A stretch of DNA of 64,000 nt, from NCBI RefSeq assembly GCF_006439015.1, contig NZ_RCZG01000017.1, positions 29,456 to 93,455 of the forward strand, given 5' to 3'. A program made the position numbers and the translations under genes. The notes under the pieces are model-generated. The model worked only from the letters and a program-made list of their open reading frames with translations. It had not been told where the DNA came from and did no database searches. The DNA is from Mycolicibacterium hodleri. GTDB lineage: Bacteria > Actinomycetota > Actinomycetes > Mycobacteriales > Mycobacteriaceae. Positions 15,798-24,409 of this stretch are shown one piece after another (the first letter of the stretch is position 1; each line of letters starts with the position of its first letter).

Positions 15798-17063
15798 GTG
15801 GCGCTCGTCGTCCAGAAATACGGTGGATCCTCGGTGTCGGACGCCGACCGGATCCGTCGCGTCGCCGAGCGCATCGTCGAAACCAAGAAGGCAGGCAACG
15901 ACGTCGTCGTCGTGGTCTCCGCCATGGGTGACACCACGGACGACCTGCTGGATCTGGCGCGTCAGGTGAACCCCGCGCCGCCACCGCGTGAGATGGACAT
16001 GCTGCTCACGGCGGGGGAGCGGATCTCCAATGCGCTGGTCGCGATGGCCATCTCCTCTCTCGGCGCACACGCCCGGTCGTTCACCGGCTCGCAGGCCGGC
16101 GTCATCACCACCGGCACGCACGGAAACGCCAAGATCATCGATGTCACCCCCGGCCGGTTGCGCGATGCACTGGATGAGGGCTTGATCGTGTTGGTCGCCG
16201 GTTTCCAAGGCGTCAGCCAGGACAGCAAGGACGTCACCACCCTCGGCCGCGGCGGGTCGGACACCACGGCCGTCGCGCTGGCCGCCGCATTGCACGCGGA
16301 CGTGTGCGAGATCTACACCGACGTCGACGGAATCTTCACCGCCGACCCGCGCATCGTGCCCACCGCGCGGCACCTGGACACCGTCAGCTTCGAGGAGATG
16401 CTCGAGATGGCGGCATGCGGGGCGAAGGTGCTGATGCTGCGGTGCGTGGAATATGCGCGACGCTACGACGTTCCGATACACGTCCGATCGTCGTATTCAG
16501 ACAAGGCGGGCACGCTCGTCAAAGGATCGATGGAGGACATCCCGATGGAAGACGCCATCCTGACCGGAGTCGCGCACGACCGTGGTGAGGCGAAGGTGAC
16601 CGTGGTCGGACTGCCCGACGTTCCGGGCTACGCGGCGAGGGTCTTTCGCGCTGTCGCCGACGCCGACGTCAACATCGACATGGTGCTACAGAACATCTCG
16701 AAGATCGAGGACGGCAAGACCGACATCACGTTCACCTGTGCGCGTGACAACGGCCCAGCGGCGGTCGAGAAGTTGACGTCGTTGCAGCACGAAATCGGCT
16801 TCACTCAAGTGCTTTACGACGACCACATCGGGAAGGTGTCCCTGATCGGTGCCGGCATGCGCAGTCACCCCGGTGTCACCGCCACGTTCTGCGAGGCACT
16901 CGCCGCCGTTGGTGTCAACATCGATCTCATCTCGACCTCGGAGATCCGAATCTCGGTGCTCGTCAAGGACACCGAGTTGGACAAGGCGGTCTCGGCGCTG
17001 CACGAGGCATTCAATCTTGGCGGCGACGAGGAAGCCGTCGTGTACGCGGGAACGGGCATTTAG
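15798..17063 (+). CDS. ask: aspartate kinase (alpha and internal beta subunit)
   Basis: First enzyme of the aspartate pathway (lysine, diaminopimelate, threonine, methionine): phosphorylates aspartate. N-terminal kinase domain with VQKYGGSSVSDADR and GRGGSDTTAVALA; two C-terminal ACT domains bind lysine/threonine. Length is 421 aa, the same as the actinobacterial alpha subunit. An internal ATG at 16545 (Met250) preceded by GGAGG eight bases upstream would give the 172-aa beta subunit known in corynebacteria. GTG 15798 has GAAAGG upstream. Lies 33 bases before asd, forming an ask-asd operon. Confidence 0.95.
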   Translation: MALVVQKYGGSSVSDADRIRRVAERIVETKKAGNDVVVVVSAMGDTTDDLLDLARQVNPAPPPREMDMLLTAGERISNALVAMAISSLGAHARSFTGSQAGVITTGTHGNAKIIDVTPGRLRDALDEGLIVLVAGFQGVSQDSKDVTTLGRGGSDTTAVALAAALHADVCEIYTDVDGIFTADPRIVPTARHLDTVSFEEMLEMAACGAKVLMLRCVEYARRYDVPIHVRSSYSDKAGTLVKGSMEDIPMEDAILTGVAHDRGEAKVTVVGLPDVPGYAARVFRAVADADVNIDMVLQNISKIEDGKTDITFTCARDNGPAAVEKLTSLQHEIGFTQVLYDDHIGKVSLIGAGMRSHPGVTATFCEALAAVGVNIDLISTSEIRISVLVKDTELDKAVSALHEAFNLGGDEEAVVYAGTGI

Positions 17064-17096
17064 GTGCCGGGGCGAGCGAAGCGACGGGGATTCTAA

Positions 17097-18143
17097 ATGG
17101 TGAACATAGGTGTGGTCGGCGCGACCGGCCAGGTTGGCCAGGTGATGCGCCGGCTGCTGGAGGAAAGGGACTTCCCCGCGACGAGTGTGCGGTTCTTCGC
17201 GTCGGCACGGTCGCAGGGTAAGAAGCTCGAGTTCAGGGGACAGCAGATCGAGGTCGAAGACGCCGAGACGGCCGACCCGTCCGGCATCGACATCGCACTG
17301 TTCTCGGCTGGTGCCACCATGTCCCGCGTCCAGGCGCCGCGGTTCGCCGCGGCGGGCGCCGTGGTGATCGACAACTCCTCGGCGTGGCGCAAGGATCCCG
17401 ACGTCCCACTCGTGGTCTCGGAGGTCAACTTCACGAGGGATGTCGGAGGCCGCGCTCGGTCTCTCGAAAAGGGCATCATCGCCAATCCGAACTGCACCAC
17501 GATGGCCGCCATGCCGGTGCTCAAGGTGCTGCACGACGAGGCTGGCCTGATTCGGATGATCGCCTCGACCTATCAGGCGGTCTCGGGTAGCGGATTGGCC
17601 GGTGTCGAGGAACTCTTCGGTCAGGCGCGCGCGGTCGTCGAGGACAGTGAGCAATTGGTGCACGACGGGTCGGCGTTGGAGTTCCCCGCGCCGCACAAGT
17701 ACGTCGCACCGATTGCGTTCAACGTGGTGCCGCTGGCCGGCTCCCTGGTCGACGACGGCTCCGGTGAGACCGACGAGGACCAGAAGCTGCGGTTCGAGAG
17801 CCGCAAGATCCTTGGCATTCCGGACCTCCTCGTGAGCGGGACCTGTGTGCGCGTGCCGGTGTACACCGGACATTCGCTGTCGATCAACGTGGAGTTCGCG
17901 CAGCCACTTTCCCCCGAGCGGGCCAGGGAATTGCTAGCGTCCGCCCCTGGGGTGACGTTGGTGGACGTGCCGACCCCGTTGGCGGCCGCCGGGACTGACG
18001 ATTCACTGGTCGGGCGCATCCGTCAGGATCCAGGCGCCCCTGACGGACGCGGCCTGGCGCTGTTCGTCTCGGGAGACAATCTTCGAAAGGGCGCGGCGCT
18101 GAACACGATTCAGATCGCCGAGCTTCTCGCCTCCCAGCTGTAG
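17097..18143 (+). CDS. asd: aspartate-semialdehyde dehydrogenase
   Basis: Reduces aspartyl phosphate to aspartate semialdehyde with NADPH, the step after Ask. NADP-binding motif IGVVGATGQVGQVM at the N-terminus; catalytic Cys133 in IANPNCTTMAAMPV; substrate/acid-base motif GTCVRVPVYTGHSLSINVEF. Length is 348 aa, normal for the family. Co-transcribed with ask. The next gene starts immediately at the stop codon. Confidence 0.95.
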   Translation: MVNIGVVGATGQVGQVMRRLLEERDFPATSVRFFASARSQGKKLEFRGQQIEVEDAETADPSGIDIALFSAGATMSRVQAPRFAAAGAVVIDNSSAWRKDPDVPLVVSEVNFTRDVGGRARSLEKGIIANPNCTTMAAMPVLKVLHDEAGLIRMIASTYQAVSGSGLAGVEELFGQARAVVEDSEQLVHDGSALEFPAPHKYVAPIAFNVVPLAGSLVDDGSGETDEDQKLRFESRKILGIPDLLVSGTCVRVPVYTGHSLSINVEFAQPLSPERARELLASAPGVTLVDVPTPLAAAGTDDSLVGRIRQDPGAPDGRGLALFVSGDNLRKGAALNTIQIAELLASQL

Positions 18144-19256
18144 GTGCGAAGGTCATGGGCGGTGGTCGCGGCGCTGATCTGCGTGTGCCCGCTCCCGAAC
18201 GCCGCTGCTGATCCGCCCGCACCCGTACCCCGGCCCGTGCTGCATCCGTTGGCGCCAGGTCAGGTGGTCCGGCTCGGTCCGGTAGCTGGAACGGGCACGC
18301 CAACAAGGGATTACGGCATCGGTGCCACGGACCTCTGCGAATTCATGGACTTTCCCAGCGGGCTGCTGCAGGTATGCGGGGACAGCTTCGCCGGACAGGG
18401 TGTCGCCTTCGGGCCGCACTTCTCGCCCGTCGCCCTGCACGTCGACATCGACTCGGTCGACGACCCGACTGGCGTGCGCTATTTCGGTGTCACCGGTACG
18501 GACGATCCCCTGCTCGCCGACCCGGCCCCACCTGGATCCTCGCAACTCCCCGCAGGCGTCGTCCAGATCAACCGCGAGAACTACATGCTGGTCACCACCA
18601 CCAAGGATCTGGTTCCATCGACGTCCAGACTGGTGAAGGCGACCCCGTTCCAAGGCAGTTGGGCGACGGTGCCGAAGTCCCAGAGGCCAGCGTCCTACGC
18701 AGGTGGACGACAGTCGCAGATCAGTGGCTACTACGATCCGATCCCCACCGCGGATTCGCCGAGCGGATGGGTCTACGTCGTCGCAAATGCCTTCGACCGA
18801 AGCGGTCCCGCCGTTCTGTATCGCGCGACTCCTCAGTCGTTCACCGACCGCTCGAGTTGGCAGGCGTGGTCAGGCGGCGGGGTATGGGGCAAGGCTCCCA
18901 TACCGCTGTGGGGCGACAGGGTGGGTGAGACGAGTGTCCGCCAGATCGACGGCAAGACGGTGCTGTCCTACTTCAACGCCAGCAACGGCAACATGGAGGT
19001 TCGCGTCGCCGATGCCCCGACGGGACTCGGTACCGCGCCCGTGACGACGGTGGTGTTCGCGGGTGCATGGCCCGTCGCCGCGGACGAATTGCCACCACCG
19101 GAGGACAATCGACTGGCCCAGCCCTACGGCGGCTACCTCTCACCAGGGTCGACGCTCGACGAGTTGCGAGTCTTCGTCAGCCAGTGGAACACCTCGCCGC
19201 AGGCCGACAATGCGCCGTATCGGGTCATTCAGTTCGCGGTCAACCCGCTGCGGTAA
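18144..19256 (+). CDS. secreted DUF4185-like protein
   Basis: Exported protein of 370 aa. Signal peptide at 1-22 (RRSWAVVAALICVCPLPNAAA, cut after AAA). The body resembles mycobacterial DUF4185 proteins with a five-bladed propeller-like pattern: CGDSFAGQGVAFGPHFSPVAL, NRENYMLVTTTKD, GWVYVVANAF, LSYFNASNGNMEVRVA and YGGYLSPGSTLDELRVFVSQWN. Such domains look like glycoside-hydrolase propellers, but the substrate is unknown. GTG 18144 follows the asd stop without a gap; position after asd is conserved in M. tuberculosis. Confidence 0.78.
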   Translation: MRRSWAVVAALICVCPLPNAAADPPAPVPRPVLHPLAPGQVVRLGPVAGTGTPTRDYGIGATDLCEFMDFPSGLLQVCGDSFAGQGVAFGPHFSPVALHVDIDSVDDPTGVRYFGVTGTDDPLLADPAPPGSSQLPAGVVQINRENYMLVTTTKDLVPSTSRLVKATPFQGSWATVPKSQRPASYAGGRQSQISGYYDPIPTADSPSGWVYVVANAFDRSGPAVLYRATPQSFTDRSSWQAWSGGGVWGKAPIPLWGDRVGETSVRQIDGKTVLSYFNASNGNMEVRVADAPTGLGTAPVTTVVFAGAWPVAADELPPPEDNRLAQPYGGYLSPGSTLDELRVFVSQWNTSPQADNAPYRVIQFAVNPLR

Positions 19257-19257
19257 A

Positions 19258-19272
19258 CGAAGGTCTCCTTCG
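19258..19272 (+). terminator. small hairpin after DUF4185 gene
   Basis: CGAAGG-TCT-CCTTCG, a perfect 6-bp stem with a 3-base loop right after the stop codon. Weak but well placed terminator candidate. Confidence 0.35.
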
Positions 19273-19424
19273 GTGTCCCCCGCACTCGGACGTTGCTGCG
19301 AATCTGACGCCGGAGTAGATTTCCCATCGGGGACGACTGACAACGCGATTACCTCCGTCTCAGGACACTCCTGACGCGCCGAGGTGGCATACATCTTGTC
19401 GACGTCGATGGGCGGGAGCGGCGA

Positions 19425-20768
19425 GTGGTCGGAGGGTACGCCGATGACTGCGAAAGCGACCGCCGGTCGTCCTTTGCCGAAGCCATGAGCCCCGTCGAGG
19501 AGTTGCGTCGACTGCGCCTACTCCTCAACCGCCTCCCGGCATTGATCGGATACTGGAACCGTGACATGCGAAACGTGATCGCCAACGACGCATACCTCGA
19601 GTACTTCGGGATCACGCCGAGCGAGGCGAGGGGACGCCATATTCGCGACATTCTCGGAGAAGCCGTTTACGAACTCAACCTGCCCTACATCCTGAAAGCA
19701 CTCGCGGGGGAGGAACAACTCTTCGAGCGCACGCTGATCGACAGCGCGGGCATGACCCGGTACACCCAGGCCTCCTATGTGCCCGACATCGTCGACGGCG
19801 AAGTCAGAGGCTTTTACGTTCAGGTCACCGACGTGACCGCGCGAGTCGAGGCCGAACAAGAGCGGGACGAAGCCCGCCGGTTGTTCCAGATCAGTATGAC
19901 CAATGCACCCTTCGGCGAGGCCGTCCTGACCAGATCGGCCCATATTCTTCGCATCAATCCGGCACTGTGCGCGCTACTGGGCTACGCCGCTGAAGATCTG
20001 GTGGGCAACGACTTTCGCGATCTCGTCCATCCCGACGACCGCCCATCCGCCGATGCCGAACTGGCGCGCCTGCAGAACAATTCGCAAGTCGCCTCCGAGC
20101 GCCGCTACGTTCGTCGCGACGGGACGTCGATCTGGATGCAGCGCAACGCCGTTCTCGTCGCCGGCGGACACGGTGGCGACGACGTCATCGTCGCGCAGTT
20201 CCTCGACGTCACAGCCCGGCGTCGCGCCGAAGCCGAGCTGGCGCAGCTCGCGCTGACCGACTCCCTCACCGGGCTGCAGAATCGACACGCCCTGAACGAG
20301 TGCATGGCGCAATTCTGTGGCGCAGAACCGAAGGCGACCATCGGGGTCGTCTTCGCCGATCTCGATGGATTCAAATCCGTCAATGACACCTTCGGGCACG
20401 CGACCGGCGATGCCGTCCTCGTTGCGGCGGCCGGGCGTCTCGCGAAGTTGGTAACACCCCCCAACTCTGCATATCGCGTCGGCGGCGACGAGTTCGTCGT
20501 GCTCGTCCCCGATGCCAACACGGACGGGGAGGTGGCTGCGCTCGCCGGTGGCGTCCGTGCCGCACTCACGGGAACCTATTCGACGACGCAGCCGGTAGCG
20601 ACGAGGCGGCGGGTAGCCCTGACCGCTACCGTCGGCTGGACTCGGGGCGGGACTGCCGACGCCGAGGGCCTACTCCGTCGGGCCGACGCCAACATGTACC
20701 AGCAGAAACCCGCACCGCGCACAGACGCGGAATCTCGCTCGGACGCGGATGGGATCGCCCTTCCGTGA
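19425..20768 (+). CDS. PAS-PAS-GGDEF diguanylate cyclase
   Basis: Cytosolic signalling enzyme making c-di-GMP. First PAS domain about 28-145 (LLLNRLPALIGYWNRDMRNVIANDAYLEYFG), second about 150-270 with its PAC motif (RRYVRRDGTSIWMQRNAVLV), then GGDEF about 272-430. The active-site motif RVGGDEFVVL is intact, and FADLDGFKSVNDTFGHATGDAVL carries the metal Asp. No RxxD inhibitory site is visible before GGDEF. No EAL domain follows. GTG 19425 has GGGAG at good spacing; ATG 19485 is an alternative. The PAS ligand is unknown. Confidence 0.85.
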   Translation: MVGGYADDCESDRRSSFAEAMSPVEELRRLRLLLNRLPALIGYWNRDMRNVIANDAYLEYFGITPSEARGRHIRDILGEAVYELNLPYILKALAGEEQLFERTLIDSAGMTRYTQASYVPDIVDGEVRGFYVQVTDVTARVEAEQERDEARRLFQISMTNAPFGEAVLTRSAHILRINPALCALLGYAAEDLVGNDFRDLVHPDDRPSADAELARLQNNSQVASERRYVRRDGTSIWMQRNAVLVAGGHGGDDVIVAQFLDVTARRRAEAELAQLALTDSLTGLQNRHALNECMAQFCGAEPKATIGVVFADLDGFKSVNDTFGHATGDAVLVAAAGRLAKLVTPPNSAYRVGGDEFVVLVPDANTDGEVAALAGGVRAALTGTYSTTQPVATRRRVALTATVGWTRGGTADAEGLLRRADANMYQQKPAPRTDAESRSDADGIALP

Positions 20769-21085
20769 AGGGGCCGATTCGGAGGACTTCGGGTCGCCCT
20801 GGACCACACCTGGCTTTCGCCTAGGTCTCGTCGGCGACCTGGTGTCGATCCTGGTGCTGTGCAGGTGCGTCCGGATCCCCGTCGTTGTCGTCGAGCTGTC
20901 GTTGAAGCTCGCGTTGTTCCGCGGTGGCCTTCGTGGCGTCCTTCGGCGTGGGCGGAGGTGTGTTCTGTTGTTCCATGCGGGTCTGGGTCTCCCGTGCGGC
21001 ATCCCGCGAAACCTCGGCTGGCGGCGGCCCTACATAGCTGATTCATAGGTGATAGCTAGCGGGCGCCCTGGTTGGCGCGAGGATC
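20769..21085. other. 317-base gap between GGDEF and membrane-protein genes
   Basis: Holds one plausible 51-codon minus-strand ORF (20821-20976, listed separately). Outside it I see no RNA gene, repeat or strong hairpin. The promoter of the gene at 21086 should lie in 20980-21070, where AT content rises (CATAGCTGATTCATAGG). Confidence 0.5.
20821..20976 (-). CDS. possible small hydrophilic protein, 51 aa
   Basis: ATG 20976 to TAG 20821. Begins MEQQNTPPPTPKDATK and continues with an amphipathic charged helix (ATAEQRELQRQLDDNDG) and a polar His/Gln/Asp-rich end. Composition is that of a soluble disordered protein and many codons end in G or C. GGGAG lies 12 bases upstream, rather far. It fills an otherwise empty gap and lies on the strand opposite to its neighbours. 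Could be chance; no family recognised. Confidence 0.4.
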   Translation of the reverse strand: MEQQNTPPPTPKDATKATAEQRELQRQLDDNDGDPDAPAQHQDRHQVADET

Positions 21086-21565
21086 ATGGTCGACATGAGT
21101 GACAAGCCAGACGATTCAACCGATTCCATCCCAGTGGCGGAAGGCACGATGCAGGAGCCGATGCCGGCTGCGTCGCCCTACGCGTCGCCGCCCGTCTATG
21201 CGGAGCCGCAGCCTGCACCTGCGGTGCAGAAACCGAGCCGGCTCAACCAGGTCGCCGCGTTGGTAGGCATCGCAGCCGGTGCGGTGGTCATCGTGGCCGT
21301 TATCTTCGGCACCGGCTTCATGCTCGGTGCCCACTCGGGCAAGCACGCCGGTGGCGGGTATGGCCACGATCGTGGCGGCGCCATGGAGCACCGCGACGGT
21401 CCGCCCATGTGGGGCCCCGGTCCGATGATGAGGCCGGGACCGGCGTTCGTGTTCCCGGGCCCCAATTTTCAGGGCGGGCCGGGCGGTGGCCAGTTCGGTC
21501 CTGGCGGTCCCGGTGGCTCCGGCCAGGGCCCCGCGGCCGTCCCGCCGACCCAGCCCGGTCGCTGA
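21086..21565 (+). CDS. Pro/Gly-rich single-pass membrane protein, 159 aa
   Basis: Three parts: an acidic, Pro/Ala-rich cytoplasmic N-terminus (1-50), one transmembrane helix (about 55-80, VAALVGIAAGAVVIVAVIFGTGFMLG), and an extracytoplasmic tail rich in Gly, Pro, His and Met (GGYGHDRGGAMEHRD, PMWGPGPMMRPGP). The His/Met-rich tail might bind metal, but low complexity prevents a firm claim. Common type in mycobacterial envelopes, function unknown. ATG 21086 or 21095. A strong hairpin follows. Confidence 0.7.
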   Translation: MVDMSDKPDDSTDSIPVAEGTMQEPMPAASPYASPPVYAEPQPAPAVQKPSRLNQVAALVGIAAGAVVIVAVIFGTGFMLGAHSGKHAGGGYGHDRGGAMEHRDGPPMWGPGPMMRPGPAFVFPGPNFQGGPGGGQFGPGGPGGSGQGPAAVPPTQPGR

Positions 21566-21580
21566 CGAGTCCACCGACGA

Positions 21581-21615
21581 GATGCCCTGCCCACCCCCGG
21601 GGTGAGCGGGGCATC
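21581..21615 (+). terminator. hairpin terminator before catalase
   Basis: Inverted repeat 21581-21597 with 21599-21615 (GATGCCC...GGGCATC), 15 of 17 positions paired. Located just after the membrane-protein gene. Confidence 0.6.
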
Positions 21616-21634
21616 CCCGTCCTCGGCCTTGCCC

Positions 21635-21663
21635 AGAAGTCCTGGGGCCGAACACCGACTTCT
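21635..21663. promoter_or_regulatory. inverted repeat upstream of catalase
   Basis: AGAAGTC (21635-21641) and GACTTCT (21657-21663) form a perfect 7-bp inverted repeat with a 15-base spacer, about 100 bases before the catalase start. Spacing suits a dimeric repressor or activator; the protein is unknown. Confidence 0.3.
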
Positions 21664-21766
21664 TGCGTGTATTCGGTGGATCGTGGGTACTGCGAAGAAG
21701 TGGTGCCTTCAAGGCGATCGCGGCCCAGTCCCGAGTGGCCGCGACCACGACGAGATGGGTAGGTAC

Positions 21767-23215
21767 ATGACTGAGAAGATCGCAACGACGGATGGAGGCG
21801 CACCGGTACCGAGCGTCGAGCATTCGCTGACCGTTGGTCCGGACGGCCCGATTCTGCTGCAGGACCATTACCTGATCGAGCAGATGGCCAACTTCAACCG
21901 GGAGCGCATCCCGGAGCGGCAGCCCCATGCCAAGGGTGGCGGCGCGTTCGGCACCTTCGAGGTGACCAATGACGTCAGCCGGTACACCAAGGCCGCGTTC
22001 CTGCAGCCGGGCGCCAAGACGGAGATGGTCGCGAGGTTCTCGACGGTGGCCGGCGAGCGCGGCAGCCCAGACACGTGGCGTGACCCGCGTGGGTTCTCGC
22101 TGAAGTTCTACACGTCCGAGGGCAATTTCGACATGGTCGGCAACAACACCCCGGTGTTCTTCATCCGGGACCCGATGAAGTTCCAGAACTTCATCCGCAG
22201 CCAGAAGCGGATGGCCGCCAACAACCTTCGCGACCACAACATGCAGTGGGACTTCTGGACCCTGGTGCCCGAGTCGGCGCATCAGGTCACCTACCTGATG
22301 GGCGATCGCGGGATCCCCAAGACGTGGCGGCACATGAACGGCTACTCCAGCCACACGTACAGCTGGGTCAACGCGAACGACGAGATGTCGTGGGTGAAGT
22401 ACCACTTCATCTCCGACCAGGGCGTCGACTTCCTCACCCAGGAGGACGCCGATCGGATCGCGGGCGAGGACGGCGACTACCACCAGCGGGACCTCTTCGA
22501 CACCATCGAAGCGGGCGACTTCCCAAGCTGGACTCTGAAGATGCAGATCATGCCGTTCGAGGACGCGAAGACCTACCGCTACAACCCGTTCGACCTGACC
22601 AAGGTGTGGCCGCACTCCGACTACCCCCTGATCGACGTGGGCACGATGACGTTGAACCGCAACGTCGTCGACTACCACGCGCAGATCGAGCAGGCGGCGT
22701 TCGAGCCGAACAACGGCGTGCCAGGGACCGGACTGTCGCCCGACAAGATGCTGCTGGCGCGCGGGTTCTCGTACTCCGACGCGCACCGCGCGCGACTCGG
22801 GGTGAACTACAAGCAGATCCCGGTCAACGAGCCGAAGGTCGAGGTCAACGCATACTCCAAGGACGGGGCGATGCGCATCAAGCTCGCTACCGACCCGGTG
22901 TACGCGCCGAACTCGATGGGCGGTCCGGTGGCCGATCCCGTCCGTGCCGCCGAGGTGCACTGGATGGCCGACGGCGACATGGTGCGCACGGCCTATGCAC
23001 TGCGGGCCGAGGACGACGACTGGGGCCAGGCGGGCACGTTGGTGCGGGAGATCATGGACGACGACGCGCGCGAACGCCTGGTCGGCAACATTGTCGGTCA
23101 TGTCTTGGACGGCGTGAAGGAACCGGTGCTGTCCCGAGTGTTCGAGTACTGGCGCAACGTCGACCCGGATCTGGGCAAGAAGGTCGAGGAAGGCGTGCGC
23201 GCCGGACAGGGCTAG
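21767..23215 (+). CDS. katA: monofunctional heme catalase
   Basis: Small-subunit (clade 3 type) catalase of 482 aa that disproportionates hydrogen peroxide. Catalytic His54 in RQPHAKGGGAFG, the Asn pair 126-127 in VGNNTPVFFIRDPMKF, and proximal heme-ligand Tyr336 in RGFSYSDAHRARLG are all present. ATG 21767 gives the usual MTEK-type start; an upstream GTG at 21602 in the same frame adds a segment with no catalase similarity. Flanked by strong hairpins on both sides, so it is probably a single transcription unit. Cytosolic. Confidence 0.93.
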   Translation: MTEKIATTDGGAPVPSVEHSLTVGPDGPILLQDHYLIEQMANFNRERIPERQPHAKGGGAFGTFEVTNDVSRYTKAAFLQPGAKTEMVARFSTVAGERGSPDTWRDPRGFSLKFYTSEGNFDMVGNNTPVFFIRDPMKFQNFIRSQKRMAANNLRDHNMQWDFWTLVPESAHQVTYLMGDRGIPKTWRHMNGYSSHTYSWVNANDEMSWVKYHFISDQGVDFLTQEDADRIAGEDGDYHQRDLFDTIEAGDFPSWTLKMQIMPFEDAKTYRYNPFDLTKVWPHSDYPLIDVGTMTLNRNVVDYHAQIEQAAFEPNNGVPGTGLSPDKMLLARGFSYSDAHRARLGVNYKQIPVNEPKVEVNAYSKDGAMRIKLATDPVYAPNSMGGPVADPVRAAEVHWMADGDMVRTAYALRAEDDDWGQAGTLVREIMDDDARERLVGNIVGHVLDGVKEPVLSRVFEYWRNVDPDLGKKVEEGVRAGQG

Positions 23216-23224
23216 CGCCCGCGC

Positions 23225-23282
23225 GCGACTGTGCGGACTCGTTCGCGGCTCGCCGTCGATTCGGATGAGTTCGCACAGTCGC
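23225..23282. terminator. hairpin after catalase
   Basis: Stem GCGACTGTGCG (23225-23235) with CGCACAGTCGC (23272-23282), perfect over 11 bp, continuing as ACTC/GAGT. Located ten bases after the catalase stop. Confidence 0.65.
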
Positions 23283-23379
23283 GGTGCGACACGCCGGGCG
23301 AATGCCAAAGCTGTGATTCTCATGGGGTCTGTGGGACTATTGAGAACTTTGGTGAACATGTGGCGACGAGTCCCAATTC

Positions 23380-23928
23380 GTGACAATGTCGCTATCCATG
23401 ACGCGCGTGCAGATGGTGCTGGTCGCGCTGGTGGGCGCGGTTCTGCTCGTGACGAGCGGATGCTCGCTGCACGAGCCGGAACTTCAGCGTGGATTGGCGA
23501 AGGTGTTCTCCGTCGGAGATTGCGTCGCCATTCCGGCCCAAGCTGCCGGGGACACGCCCGACGCGCTCGCCGCCGACAAGGTGTCGTGCACGGCCGATCC
23601 AAGCTACACCGTGGGCGCCATGGCAGATGCGTCGGGGGCATGTCCGAGTGCCGAATACCAGCACGTACCAACGCAATTCGCCGACTCGTCGACGACCCAG
23701 CTGTGCCTGGTGCCCAACCTCGTCGCCAACCACTGTTACGTAATGGACATGCCGATCGGAATGCTCCAGTTGGCTGACTGCGCCGAGCGCGGTCAGCAGG
23801 GGCTGCTCGTCCAGGTCACCCAGCGCCTCGACGTCCGCGACCAGCAGGCGTGCCCCGCGGCCGTCGGCCACTACGCATGGCCCTATCCGTCGCCCCCTCG
23901 GACCTACTGCACGCTGACCATCTTCTGA
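23380..23928 (+). CDS. Cys-rich lipoprotein, 182 aa
   Basis: Envelope lipoprotein: N-terminal helix (QMVLVALVGAVLLV) ending in a lipobox TSGC with Cys28 of the GTG 23380 reading. The mature part has seven further Cys, suggesting disulfides outside the membrane. Sequence such as KVFSVGDCVAI resembles septum-formation-like or DUF3558-like actinobacterial lipoproteins, but I cannot assign a family. ATG 23398 is an equally plausible start and gives a tidier signal peptide. Stands between the catalase terminator and ohr. Confidence 0.65.
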   Translation: MTMSLSMTRVQMVLVALVGAVLLVTSGCSLHEPELQRGLAKVFSVGDCVAIPAQAAGDTPDALAADKVSCTADPSYTVGAMADASGACPSAEYQHVPTQFADSSTTQLCLVPNLVANHCYVMDMPIGMLQLADCAERGQQGLLVQVTQRLDVRDQQACPAAVGHYAWPYPSPPRTYCTLTIF

Positions 23929-23980
23929 AGGTTCGGCCACGGCCTCTTCGCGGTAGACGACGGCTGGCATGATCGAACGC

Positions 23981-24409
23981 ATGAGCATCGAAGTCGCATA
24001 CACCGCAGAGTCCACGGCTACCGGCGGAGGCCGCGACGGCCACATCACCTCCGCCGACGGCAAGATCGACCTCGACACCCGTCCACCCAAGGAGATGGGT
24101 GGCAGTGGCGAGGGCGTCAACCCCGAACTGCTGTTCTCGGCCGGCTACTCAGCCTGCTTCCTCGGCGCGCTGCGTCTGGTCGCCAAGAACGAGAAGATCT
24201 CGATCGACGACGCCAGCGGCATCACCGCCCAGATCGGCATAGGTAATGACTCCGACGGTGGCTTCGGACTGACGGCGCACCTCATCGGCTACCTGCCGGG
24301 CCTCGAGCAGAGTGCGGCCGACGATCTCATGGAGAAGGCCCACGGGGTGTGCCCCTACTCGAAGGCCACCCGCGGCAACATCGACGTCAAGCTGTCGGCC
24401 AAGGTCTGA
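23981..24409 (+). CDS. ohr: organic hydroperoxide resistance protein (Ohr/OsmC family)
   Basis: Thiol peroxidase for organic hydroperoxides. Both catalytic Cys are present: Cys59 in FSAGYSACFLGAL and Cys124 in HGVCPYSKATRGN, the typical Ohr pair. ATG 23981 gives 142 aa, the normal length; an ATG 12 bases upstream is possible. Its stop overlaps the start of the next gene (TGATG). No MarR-type OhrR gene lies beside it. Confidence 0.9.
   Translation: MSIEVAYTAESTATGGGRDGHITSADGKIDLDTRPPKEMGGSGEGVNPELLFSAGYSACFLGALRLVAKNEKISIDDASGITAQIGIGNDSDGGFGLTAHLIGYLPGLEQSAADDLMEKAHGVCPYSKATRGNIDVKLSAKV

Noticed and set aside
21116..23671. Long open minus-strand frame antisense to the catalase gene
   Set aside because: High-GC DNA commonly leaves antisense frames open. 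The catalase on the other strand has all catalytic motifs; the antisense product is Arg/His-rich and without domains.
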